Source: Lunularia cruciata (lineage: Eukaryota; Streptophyta; Marchantiopsida; Lunulariales; Lunulariaceae). From it: a stretch of 64,000 nt of DNA. Under the pieces are notes generated by a model that was not told the origin of the DNA, searched no databases, and saw nothing but the letters and a program-made list of their open reading frames with translations. A program made the translations under genes and the position numbers. Each line of letters starts with the position of its first letter. Position 1 is the stretch's first letter. Shown here one piece after another: positions 10,072 through 19,269 of this stretch. The stretch spans positions 33,485,001-33,549,000 of the forward strand of contig OX419755.1 of assembly GCA_948567375.1 (NCBI GenBank), given 5' to 3'.

Positions 10072-13000
10072 TATGACAACCTGGCAAATATCACTTTTGT
10101 GGTAATCGGGTAAGTAAAGTTCGTTCCCGTAGAGATACGATTCAGAATTGGTCAAATACAAAGTCAAACAGTAACTTGTAGTTCTTCTTGATTGCTTCTT
10201 TAATCTCTTAAGTAGAAACTACACCCAGAAGAGAGTAACAAGCTCACAATCTTGACAACTTGTCACAAATACACACACATAATCACAACATAGCAAATTC
10301 TGTCCAAACAACTCTTGATTGTGATGATTCAGATTCTCCCAAAGACGGCACTACAAAGAACAATTTTACCTCATAATTGTGTTCCACCCCTCCACTGAAG
10401 GCACAACTTCCTTGATTGAAATTGCCTCACATCAACTTTGTGCTACACTCACAAATGCAGAATACTACCAACACTACAATTCCTCTCATAGGCATTGCTC
10501 TGATGCACTTCACTCAGGATCAAACACACAAAATGAAGATCAAGGTTGCAGAATCTAACATCCACAAACACACTGACTTGCACTGTGGAATTCTCCACAC
10601 ACTCACAAACACAAACATGGAATTGACAATCGGAATTAAGCTCAAGCAACGAGCATCGAAAACCAACACTTTGCTTTATCTATCTTTAGAAATTTGAATA
10701 CTGAACAACATGGTACTATGAATGCTCCTCTTAAATATTGAAGCAAATGGTAGTTCTTCCTACCTATGCACTGCTTCCTAACATCTCTTCCTACCTATAG
10801 ATCCAAACTAACAATCCATCTCTTCATATTTGCCTCTTCTTGTCTCAAAATTGTTACTTACCCCGATCCGATGTCTACCTCATCATCGGCTCCAAACCTG
10901 ATGATCTTCCTAGTACTTCTCCTTCTTCGGGTATAGCTAATTCTACCAATTCCTGTACTAATTCTACTACTTCTACACTAGGAACTACAATTGCACTAAG
11001 GAGTGACTTATCTAACTCTTTATCTCCCAACCCACTCCTCTCTAATGTTTCAAATGATAACTCCAATGACACCTAAATTCCTACTTCTGCAACATTGGAC
11101 TTCCTCTCCACTGTCACACTATTCTTAATTTTCTCTAACTCCAAATTGACTAAATCTAATCTGAGACTAACTTTGTCTTCTACTTCTAATATCTTCCAGT
11201 CTACACGCTCCCTCAATTGGATCAGTAACGTGTTCATATCCACATCTTTGGCTTTTCTCTTCCGAGTTTCCTGCACAAGCAACTTCAACTCATGTAGACG
11301 TGCTTCTTCCAATCTTCCTTCAGCCTCCGTGCTCAAGATTGCTCTCAACTTCCTTGCAACTTCTCCTACTGATTTTGACTCATACCTTCAAGAGCGCTCT
11401 ACCTTCAACTCTTCGTGGTACATCTTCAACTCATCTTTGTACTCAGCAGCAAGCATCTTCTTCTCCTCCGCATACTGTGTACTCTATAACTCAGCACTTT
11501 GTACCAGCTCTTGTAATTGTTCTTCTTCTTCATGCCTGACTGCTAATTCCTTCTGCCATGCTTGATCCTTCCCAGCTGCACTCTTCTTCAAGCTGTCTAA
11601 TTCTTGCTCCATTATTCCCGCCGTCGCCTTCAAATGAATATTGTCGATGCACACATCACTCACTTCCTCCTTCAATTTGCTCAACCACATTGCTTGCTCC
11701 TTCAATTCTCCTGCTTGCTTCTATAGTTCTTTCCCTCTTGACTCGCAGCTCTCTTGTAACATCTCAAAAGCCTTCTTCTTCAAGACTTCCTCTCTCTGAA
11801 GTTCTCCAATTTCTTCATATCTTCGGACTTATTGCTCCTACAACTCCTTCACTTCACTCAATAGATGCTTCACCACTTGCAACTCATTCATCTCTTTTCT
11901 ATGATCTTGGGGAATTACGTTCCAATGCTCCTTTAGTAGCTCCAGCAACGGTGTGACAACCTTTGTTAGATACAGTATCCCACCGAAGTTATCTTTATCT
12001 TTGTCGCCGTCTTTGTCTTCAGTCTTTGGCTCCTTCATCTGCTCCTTCATCCAAAGTCGTGATCTTTGTATCTTTAGAGACACCGCATCTGAACTCTCTT
12101 CTCCTTTACCAATTGAACTTGGCCCCATAGGATACTCCTTTTCCTTTGGTCTCTGCTTATTCACCACCATGGCTACACAATGACTCGTTGTTCCGGGTAC
12201 TCTGTCAATGATCACATGACAAGCTTCACTAACCGTCACCGATTGCTGAAGCTCAGGTTCCCCCTCACTATCACTTCCAGACTCCTCACTTTTTAAGGTG
12301 AGTTCATCCTCTTCTGATTCCTCTACTTGCAACTCGGTTTCTTCTTCAGACTTTGATTCCGATGATGCTTCTCTCACCATCTTCTTACTCTGCACAACCA
12401 ATCTTTGAGTCTTCCTTTGAGCTAGAGTCTACTTTGCTTCTTTGGGTTTATTGCGCTTCTTTGTCTTTGGACTTGTGACTTCTTCCATCTTCCATTGTCC
12501 TGTCTTCAAGAAGTGCTCATCATTGGCTCGCAGGTGTTTCATATACTGTCGCTCTTCTTCATCCGCTTCCCATCTTAAGTCAGGATGGAAATAGAACACC
12601 ATGCGATGCCGCTCCTCTACTGTTAGCAAGTTCAACCCAAAGTAGAAGTGTGCTGCAAATGGTGCAAAATAATGGGGAGGTGAACCTGTTTGCCAATTGA
12701 TTACCATCTGCCTCATTTGGTGGTGAAAACACTTTGCCCAATTCACCTTTACCCCTGCAAACATTTGGTGGAAGAAGACTGCTTGGTGCATGTTCACGTA
12801 CGTTGTTTGTTCTAGCTTGAACATGGCTATCATTGCCCCCACAATACTTCTCCTAATTGGATCCTGATAGGACTCCACCTTGTAGCCATTCGTGGCTCTT
12901 GGAGCAAAGAAAGAGTTTTGAATTTCCGCTGTCTCTTTTGCAGCATCACACTTCCAATAGAAGGTGATCCCCGTCGGCTCTCCTGCTTCCTTCCCCAATA

Positions 13001-13810
13001 CTAACCTCCAATCTGCCTCAGTCCATCAAGCCGGATTTCCTCTCTTCCCTTCAACTTCGGGACCCTCCTCACAATTACTGGTAGCTATCTCTGCCATCAC
13101 TCTTGGGAAATTGAAATTCCAGTTCCATGCTAAAAAAGTAATACAAAGTCTATTCAAGACTTTGATTCTGGCTACCATATCTAACCTACGAACCGCAAAA
13201 CTTTGCACCGCTAGAGCATTTGTGACCTTCTTTGCCATGATCTGCTCTCTTGTTCTTTGACACTAAAAGACAATGCACTCTCTTTGACGAGACACTCTAA
13301 CCCCTTTTGGATTTGGAAAATTTCACTCTCAATCGGCTTCCGGACACGCATTATTGTAGGATGACTACTCAAAGGAATTGGAAATTTACTTGGCATATTC
13401 AACTTGTCCTTGTGCAATTGCAATCTTATATTACCCCGAATTGCAATCATTCTTCAGTTGATTTCAAATTTGACCTCCCTTCTTCTGCGTGTTGATGTCC
13501 GGTCAATATCAAGACATGCTTCTTCTGCCTCCAATGTTTCTTGAAGTGTACTTTCTTGCCACGTGCCAAGGTTGTTAGACGGTCTTTGTATCACCTGCGC
13601 CTTTTGACCCAAAGATGGTGCTCTTTTGACTTTTTTTCTATCATACCCTTCTTCTGAGTACCTCCATCATCGGATCCGATCTCGCCTTCTTTGGATTTCC
13701 TCCAAAGTCACTTCTGTCCATTCTTCTTTTGCAATTCAGCTTCCCATGCTTACTTCTTCCCTCAAACGCTAATAAATAGAGAAAAATTAAAAAAGTGGGC
13801 CCCACACTCC
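10072..13810 (-). mobile_element. LTR-A copy A4, complete 3739-bp solo LTR with CTCCC TSD
   Basis: On the minus strand it begins TGTGGGGCCCAC at 13810 and ends GGTTGTCATA at 10072. CTCCC flanks it at 10067-10071 and 13811-13815, and joining the flanks restores the B1 RT frame across the V-Y-G-S codons. There is one copy of the tail and no PBS or gag, so this is a solo LTR left by LTR-LTR recombination. It is the reference copy for family A: U3 of about 380 bp, TATA-like motif at 13425-13432, ORF 13396-10875, then a ~790-bp conserved tail. Confidence 0.9.
10875..13396 (-). pseudogene. LTR-internal ORF of A4, near full length (~840 codons)
   Basis: This is the best view of the unknown LTR-A protein. 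From the conserved start M-P-S-K-F-P-I-P-L at 13396 the frame runs to ~10875. There is one frameshift (13211-13238); from 13238 to 10875 everything is in one frame with only scattered stops. The N-terminal half has no evident coiled coil. Its conserved blocks are VRRLDMVARIKVLNRL, FLAWNWNFNFP, the W-x-x-DWRLVLGKE block, ATNGYKVESYQDPIRRSIVG, HQAVFFHQMFAGVKVNWAKC, PFAAHFYFGLNLL and FHPDLRWEADEEERQY. After a Lys/Glu/Ser-rich linker (12430-12200) the C-terminal half is a long coiled coil (12000-11080). Stops at ~13026, 12429, 11838, 11706 and 11484 are mostly TAG where a Gln codon is expected. No gag or enzyme motif is visible. It may be a DNA- or RNA-associated accessory protein, but this is not shown. 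Confidence 0.75.
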
Positions 13811-14612
13811 CATAGACACAAAAGTCATCAATGAAGTCTCTCACAAATTTCCCAATGAAAGGTTCAAATACCTTGTTTATGAACCATTGGAATGTGGCTG
13901 GAGCATTACAAAGCCCAAAAGGCATGACCTTGAAAGCATAAGTTCCCCAAGGTGTGGTGAACATGGTGAGTTTTTGATGCTCTGGTGAAATCTTGATTTA
14001 GTTATATCCACTATAACCATCTCCAAAATTGTACCTCTCATGACCTACAACCTCCTCCAAGATCTTATCAATGAATGGAAATGGGTAGTAGTCCTTCTTG
14101 GTAACAACGTTGAGTTTCTTGTAATCTACATATACCCAAAGCTTGCCATTCTTTTTCTTCACAATGACAATTTGAGACACTCATTCTGAATACTCTACCT
14201 CAAAGACAAATCCAACCTCCTTGAGCTTATCAATCTCCTCCTTCACAACCAAAGATATTGGTGGGCTAATGCGACGCTGCTTTTGGCAGATTGGTCTTGC
14301 ATGTGACTCCACCTCTATCTTGTGCTCCTCCAAGATGACTTCCTTCAAATCCTTGTAACTGAAAGCAAACACATGGATGAACTTGCATAAAATCTCCTCA
14401 AGTCTCACCTTCTCCTCCTTGGTAACATTTGGACCATACTTGAGGGTAGATAACCTTCTCTCTACCTCCTCAAGTGTCAATGGTGATTTATCTGAGTCCT
14501 TCAAAACCTCTGGCTTAGGTGCAAAATCCATAGCACATAAAGGATATACATCTGAATCAGATTCAGATTCATCCTCCTCCGTGGAAGTCTCCTCTTCCAT
14601 GCTTGTGTCCAC
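13811..14612 (-). pseudogene. Element B1 reverse transcriptase, N-terminal and palm part
   Basis: Ty3/gypsy RT read on the minus strand. From 14612 there is an acidic linker, then the RT connection block (KFIHVFAFSYKDLKEV, AR-P-I-C-Q-K-Q-R-R-I). Next come VIVKKKNGKLWVYVDYKKLN (14170-14110), the palm block VMPFGLCNAPATFQ (~13930-13890) and the catalytic FIDDFCVYGS (13840-13816). Stops at 14178 (Trp codon) and 13998 break the frame. Solo LTR A4 interrupts the gene one residue after the catalytic motif, and the rest lies at 10066-9690. Confidence 0.88.
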
Positions 14613-14672
14613 ACTTGAAGCTCCTTCTTCAGAATTTGATTCCCAATAATCAGAAGATGGTGTATCTGAATG

Positions 14673-15060
14673 TTAAGTGTTGGTGGTGTTAGTCACAAGA
14701 ACTGTGACTCTATGGTTTGATGGCCCAATCCTCAAGTACCCTTTGTACCATCGATCAGTTGTGCGTGTTGCTCTCAACCATGGCCTCCCAAGAAGTAAGT
14801 CATAGCTTGAATCCTTCAAGACTTGGAAAGTCATGAGATTTTGAACTCCCATAACTGAAACTACCACTTTATCTATCACCCCTACTGGTCAAACTTGTTG
14901 CTTGTTTGCCATGCTCACCACAAATGTTGAAGGTCTTGAAGGTATCATACCCAACTTCTTCATCAACCTTTCTGACATGGCATTTACTGCTGATCCTCCA
15001 TCAACCAATGCATCCTTGATGTTATGACCATTCACTCTCACATCAATCTTGGAGGCATAT
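14673..15060 (-). pseudogene. Element B1 aspartic protease
   Basis: Retropepsin-like domain lying between gag and RT. The catalytic region reads D-A-L-V-D-G-G-S-A at about 15017-14990, and the downstream block YDLLLGRPWLRA is the usual ILG-type flap and C-terminal motif. A TGA at ~14880 interrupts it. The catalytic triplet is D-G-G instead of the commoner D-S/T-G, a variant that also occurs in plant gypsy proteases. Confidence 0.75.
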
Positions 15061-15068
15061 TCACAAGC

Positions 15069-15798
15069 CTACCATGGTGCTGGCTTGGCATCTACCACCC
15101 CCATTGATACTAGAGCTTTTGCCTTCTTCTTCCTCTTGCTCCTTGTAGAACTCAAACCACCTCTAAGCTCTTTTCTCAAGGTATGGTTCAAAGCAATCAA
15201 TTGGCCCATTGTGATGTTAGCCTTGTGGCTACCAACATCCTCCAACACAATGTAGTTCCACTGTTGCTTTGAAATCAACAAATCCTCCATCTCCAACTTC
15301 TTCCTTGGAGTCTTTTTTGTTGATGGTGTTGAGGTGCAAGTGCTCCTAGTAGACATAGGAGTATCCTTGCTTGGAGTAAATCCTTGAGAAGAATGAAAAT
15401 TCTTTGTAAAACGAGCTCTCTTCTTCTCTTGTGCCAAAGGCTCCAAATTAAGACCCTTGGAGTTTGAGCACTCTCCCTTCTCATACTTGCTCTCAACCAC
15501 ATCTAGGATGCTATCCCCTTACCTTTTGGATTAGGAGCTACTTGGGTTTCACTACCTCCCTCTTTCCCTCTATTGGCTCCCTCATAACCCTTTCCTCCAT
15601 GGTAAGTGGAATTTGGGCAATTCCTTTGGATATGGCCTCTTCCTCCACAACCAAAACAATTTCTATCATTGAATTGTTGGTTGGTTGGCCTCCTCTATAT
15701 GGATAACTTCCATAACTCCTAGGACCTCTGCCTACATTCTGATCCACCTCTCTCTTCTCCCATAGTTGCACCACATTGATTTTGAGATCTGCAAGTTG
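15069..15798 (-). pseudogene. Element B1 gag C-terminus with CCHC zinc knuckle and linker
   Basis: At about 15660-15618 one minus-strand frame reads C-F-G-C-G-G-R-G-H-I-Q-R-N-C, a complete CX2CX4HX4C nucleic-acid-binding knuckle. It is followed by a Gly/Lys-rich tail. Positions 15500-15069 encode a basic Ser/Thr-rich linker (S-T-K-K-T-P-R-K-K) and an L-E-D-L-L-I-S-K-Q-Q-W-N-Y block leading into the protease. Frameshifts separate the pieces. Confidence 0.7.
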
Positions 15799-16501
15799 TT
15801 ATGTGATGGTTTGAAGTGGATCCTTTGGTACAGATGTAAGAATTGAAGCAACTACTACTTGTGGTGCAACTCTTGCCACCAAAGTATCAGAAGTTCCACC
15901 ATACTTGTAACCTTGAGGAAGATGCACAACCTCCTTCACCACCAAATCACTCTCATCTCCTTCCAAACTCTCCCCCACATGAATTGCGATCTTGATAGCT
16001 TCAACCTTGGAAGAAGGTTTCTCATATCTCACCTTGCTTCTAATTTGTGGTCTCAACCCTCCCAAAAAATTCTTGGTGAGCATGGCCCCTATGCCAATCA
16101 TAGTAGTCTCCACATCATCCCCACCCTTCCTCAACACTATGCAAAATCTGAACTCTAACTTTTCCACTCTTTCCACATAGACTCTCACTTTCTCTCCATC
16201 TCCTTGTTTGAGAAAGGTAACCTCACTCATCAATCTCTCAAAACTCTCATCTAGGAGAAAGTTCTCAATGAGTGTTGAAGTCAAACTCTCCCAAGACTCT
16301 TCTTCCCCATCTCTCCTCTCTCTCTCTTTTGGTATTTTGACTCATACCATATAAGTGTTGCATCCTCAAAGAAATCTGGTAATAATGAGGCCCACTCATT
16401 CTTCCTCCTCTCATTTTTACTATGCAAAATCTCTTGAAGTCTCTCACAAAGGCATCCAAATCTTCTCCATCCTTGCCAAAGAAAACTAGAAGTTTCCCCA
16501 T
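15799..16501 (-). pseudogene. Element B1 gag capsid domain
   Basis: Begins M-G-K-L-L-V-F-F-G-K-D-G-E-D-L-D-A-F-V-R-D-F at 16501. A frameshift near 16380 breaks the W-x-x-L-L-P-D-F region. The frame then continues with LIENFLLDESFERLMSEVTF and the KQGDGEKVRVYVERVEKLE block to the C-terminal LRPQIRSKVRYEKPSS segment. This is the retrotransposon gag family. A cleaner copy of the N-terminal part is in B2 at 24005-24409. Confidence 0.82.
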
Positions 16502-16727
16502 CTTAACCCCTCACTATCTTTCTTTTCTCTCAAGTTTTTTCTCTTTTCTTTCTCTCACTCTATAACTAATAGAGTGTACATGACAATCACCATTTGAGAG
16601 TAATCCACCCTAGAGAACACAAAAGGCTCAGGTTGCTCCAAGATTTCTATAGCAACATCAAATCCTAGAGTGCATATTAATCAAACTCTCATGGATAGTT
16701 TATCTATAAGTTGAAAGATTATCTCTA

Positions 16728-17260
16728 TCAGTAATCTTGAGAACTAGCTGATGAAGGTGGTAGTATTTCTGTAGCTATACTAAGACTCTCTCCAAGATCC
16801 TTCACTAAAGTCTCCAAAAGTGCTTTAACTCCACTACAATCATGTCCTTTTGGAAGTCCTTCCACTCCACAAACCTCACACAACTCCTTGGTCTTAGATC
16901 TTCTCCCTCTCAATCTTGGTGAAGAAGGTCCAACATGCAAACCCAAGTCAAGTAAGCCTCTCCTTTCACTCAATCTCTTGCTCTCAAAGGTCCATGGACA
17001 TAAACTTGCCTTATGTCCCTTTTCTCCACATACAAAGCACTTAGACTAACTCTTTCCTCCAAGTGGTGTAGGTTTTTGGATGCTCTCAACACTCTCTTCA
17101 AATTCTATTGTAAACTCTCTTTTCCTCAAATCCACCCCTAAAATCACTTCAAACCCTTTGGGAACCTTGCATAGTCTCTATTTCCACTCTTGATGACCCT
17201 CCATGTTCCCAAGATGAATCTAAACACTCAAACATGCTTTTTGTTGCTCTCAAACTCCTC
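16728..17260 (-). pseudogene. Element B1 accessory ORF with CCHC motif, upstream of gag
   Basis: Lies between the leader and gag. After the block GFEVILGVDLRKREFTIEFE, a stop and then S-K-C-F-V-C-G-E-K-G-H-K-A-S-L-C, a full CX2CX4HX4C knuckle at ~17050-17000. The frame continues through LGLHVGPSSPRLRGRRSKTK and the cysteine-rich L-C-E-V-C-G-V-E-G-L-P-K-G-H-D-C. It ends at 16728. The same ORF is present in B2 (23380-23740), so it belongs to the family. A second zinc-binding ORF ahead of gag is unusual; its function is unknown. Confidence 0.65.
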
Positions 17261-17874
17261 ATGCATGAGATCTCAACTTTGCAGAATTGACCCTTCTCAC
17301 AATCTCACTCAAATCTCTCAACAAATATGTGAAAGTCCTCTGAAATTTTGCACACTTGATCACAACTCTAGGGAGTCCTCCATGAAAAATTTCATAACTT
17401 TTCATCTAGCTATTTTGCCCAGACCTCTTTATATTCAGCACACATATTTCAGATTTGGTTTGAAAACCACCCCCTTCACTTCAAAAACTCATACCTCCTT
17501 GTGCAAGAATGATCTCTCTCTAATTTTTAAGGCAACAAGTAGAATTCAATGCACTGAATTTTTTGGAAATTTTCAGGATAATTCACTCAAAATTGAAGAA
17601 ATTGAAGACTCTATACAACTTTCCAGAGAGCATGCATTTGCGAGAGCACTTTACCATATCAACTTTTACAAATTTTAGCCCATTATGCATAGTAGCTCTC
17701 ACAATAATTTCAAGTGTGCTAACTGAAAGATAACCCAAGCTATCATGTGTAGAAATTTCAAGTCCAGATCTCAAACTTGATATTTTGCCCAAAATCACCT
17801 TAATCCCCAAAATCAGCATTCCACCTCACACAATCTCTCCAAATCCTCTCATGTGTATAGATGTACAAAATCAC
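17261..17874 (-). mobile_element. Element B1 untranslated leader
   Basis: About 0.6 kb between the first small ORF and the zinc-knuckle ORF. The + strand open frame at 17190-17678 is antisense to this stretch and has no conserved partner frame. The matching B2 region is 22663-23380. No conserved coding block was seen. Confidence 0.55.
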
Positions 17875-18018
17875 CTAAAAGACATCATAATGAACTACAA
17901 GGTATAAAAATGGATCTTGATTCTCTAACATAAGTTCAGCTCTCTCTTCTCCTAATGTTCTCTCCAAGTGAGCTCTCATAGCCTCCTTCTGCCTAATGTA
18001 AAATTGAACATAGAACAT
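17875..18018 (-). CDS. Element B1 small leader ORF, 47 codons
   Basis: Starts at ATG 18018, about 20 bases after the primer binding site, and reads M-F-Y-V-Q-F-Y-I-R-Q-K-E-A-M-R-A-H-L-E-R, then LGEERAELMLENQDPF. B2 has the same peptide, 9 residues longer, at 22492-22662 with mostly conservative changes. The conservation of frame in both copies suggests it was translated. It is probably a helical peptide, of unknown role. Confidence 0.45.
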   Translation of the reverse strand: MFYVQFYIRQKEAMRAHLERTLGEERAELMLENQDPFLYLVVHYDVF

Positions 18019-18038
18019 TATCTTGACTTCTAGAGAGG

Positions 18039-18055
18039 TCACGGCTATGGAACCA
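18039..18055 (-). other. Element B1 primer binding site, decayed
   Basis: Minus-strand TGGTTCCATAGCCGTGA after the LTR end and a TTTT spacer. B2 retains TGGTTCCGTTGCCGGGA at the same place, so the B1 copy has lost several bases. Confidence 0.7.
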
Positions 18056-18059
18056 AAAA

Positions 18060-18750
18060 TGTGAGCCGACCTATCTCTCACTCAGGATGAACCTTTGATG
18101 GCTATTATGGTAGCGCACCATGGACTAAGAAGGCAATGAACCCCAACTCCATCATACTCCTCCAAGGCTAACACTCCAAGACTCAAGACATTACTCACTA
18201 GAGAACTCAATGAGAGAGAGATAGTTGCTAATGAAAGGATGATGAGTACCTCCTCACCTCTTTTTTATATAATTGTGAAATAATTACATACCAAAGTTAC
18301 TAATTACCGTAGTAACTCAAGTTACTAGACTAAAAGTCAAGTAAAGTCAAAAAGTAGAAAGGAATATCCATTCACATGGGCATATTCCACTAGCATGTGA
18401 TCTTATCTTGACCCAACCACTAAGTCAAGGATTCCTTCACGTGGGCTATCCTTGGACTATAGAAGAATCCAAAACAAAAAGGCTTGCGGGCCCAAGAGTT
18501 CTCAACTCTTTCCTCAAAGCCAAACACCTAAGAATAATACCAAGTCAACACACTAGAATCCAAAATAGTGGTGCTCATCTTTTCCACCTCCTCTCAAGTA
18601 GGGTCCTTTCTATCTTAGCTATGACTAACTATAGCTAATCATGACTAATGTAGAACCATCCTTTATCTCTATATAAATAATATCTCTCAAGTACTTGTAA
18701 TACCAAGCTAAATATCACAATACCACACACATGCACAAATGGGTGTTACA
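18060..18750 (-). mobile_element. LTR-B, 5' LTR of element B1 (691 bp)
   Basis: On the minus strand it starts TGTAACACCCATTTGTGCAT at 18750 and ends GGTCGGCTCACA at 18060, immediately before the primer binding site. A TATATAAA motif lies at 18264-18271. It has the same length (691 bp) as the B2 LTR at 21760-22450 and is similar throughout, in opposite orientation. The bases beyond 18750 are a truncated LTR of element C, so B1 sits against LTR-C. Confidence 0.88.
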
Positions 18751-19256
18751 TATCTATCACTCTATAAACTGCCAATAACTGGGCACTAATTATAGTCAAG
18801 CCACATCCACTCTAGCTAAGAGAATCCAAGTGATGCTTGCCGGCCTCTATCCACCATAGCCAAGAACTCGAAGGTTCAACATCAGAGAAGTGAGCTCTTT
18901 GGAGCTGCACTTCAAAAGTATACCCCCTGGACTTGAGCTAGGTCTGAACTCTAACGGTCCCATTGATGGCACACTCAATGGTGCAAACGGTGCAAAGTGA
19001 TAGTGGGCCTCACCATGAAGTTAGTACCCCAAACACAAAATCTGACCATTGGAAATTAGTCTTTGAGAAACTATTGAAATAACTCTAACTTCTATCACTA
19101 GAACTCCAGTGTCCAAGCATCTAGATGCGATACTACAAATGGCATGATAGTTGTCGTGCATATATACATTGCTACACAACATACATTACTATCAATATCA
19201 TACACTATAGAAGCACAACTCACACATAAGTCATATAGAGACTCTAAAGTGCCACA
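18751..19256 (-). mobile_element. LTR-C, 3' LTR of element C, truncated
   Basis: Begins on the minus strand with TGTGGCACTTTAGAG right after a polypurine tract and runs 506 bp before it is cut by LTR-B1 at 18750. The stretch 18864-19150 recurs in the same orientation at 31957-32236. Confidence 0.72.
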
Positions 19257-19267
19257 ATTGCCCCCCT
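19257..19267 (-). other. Polypurine tract of element C
   Basis: Minus-strand AGGGGGGCAAT lies directly before the TG of LTR-C and downstream of the integrase frame, as expected for the plus-strand primer of a gypsy element. Confidence 0.7.
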
Positions 19268-19269
19268 AG

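Noticed and set aside
9685-10167. 160-codon minus frame taken as one protein
   Set aside because: It joins RT of B1 to the LTR-A4 tail across the insertion border at 10072; the N-terminal part is LTR, not coding.
17190-17678. 162-codon + strand frame
   Set aside because: Antisense to the B1 leader; no matching frame in B2.
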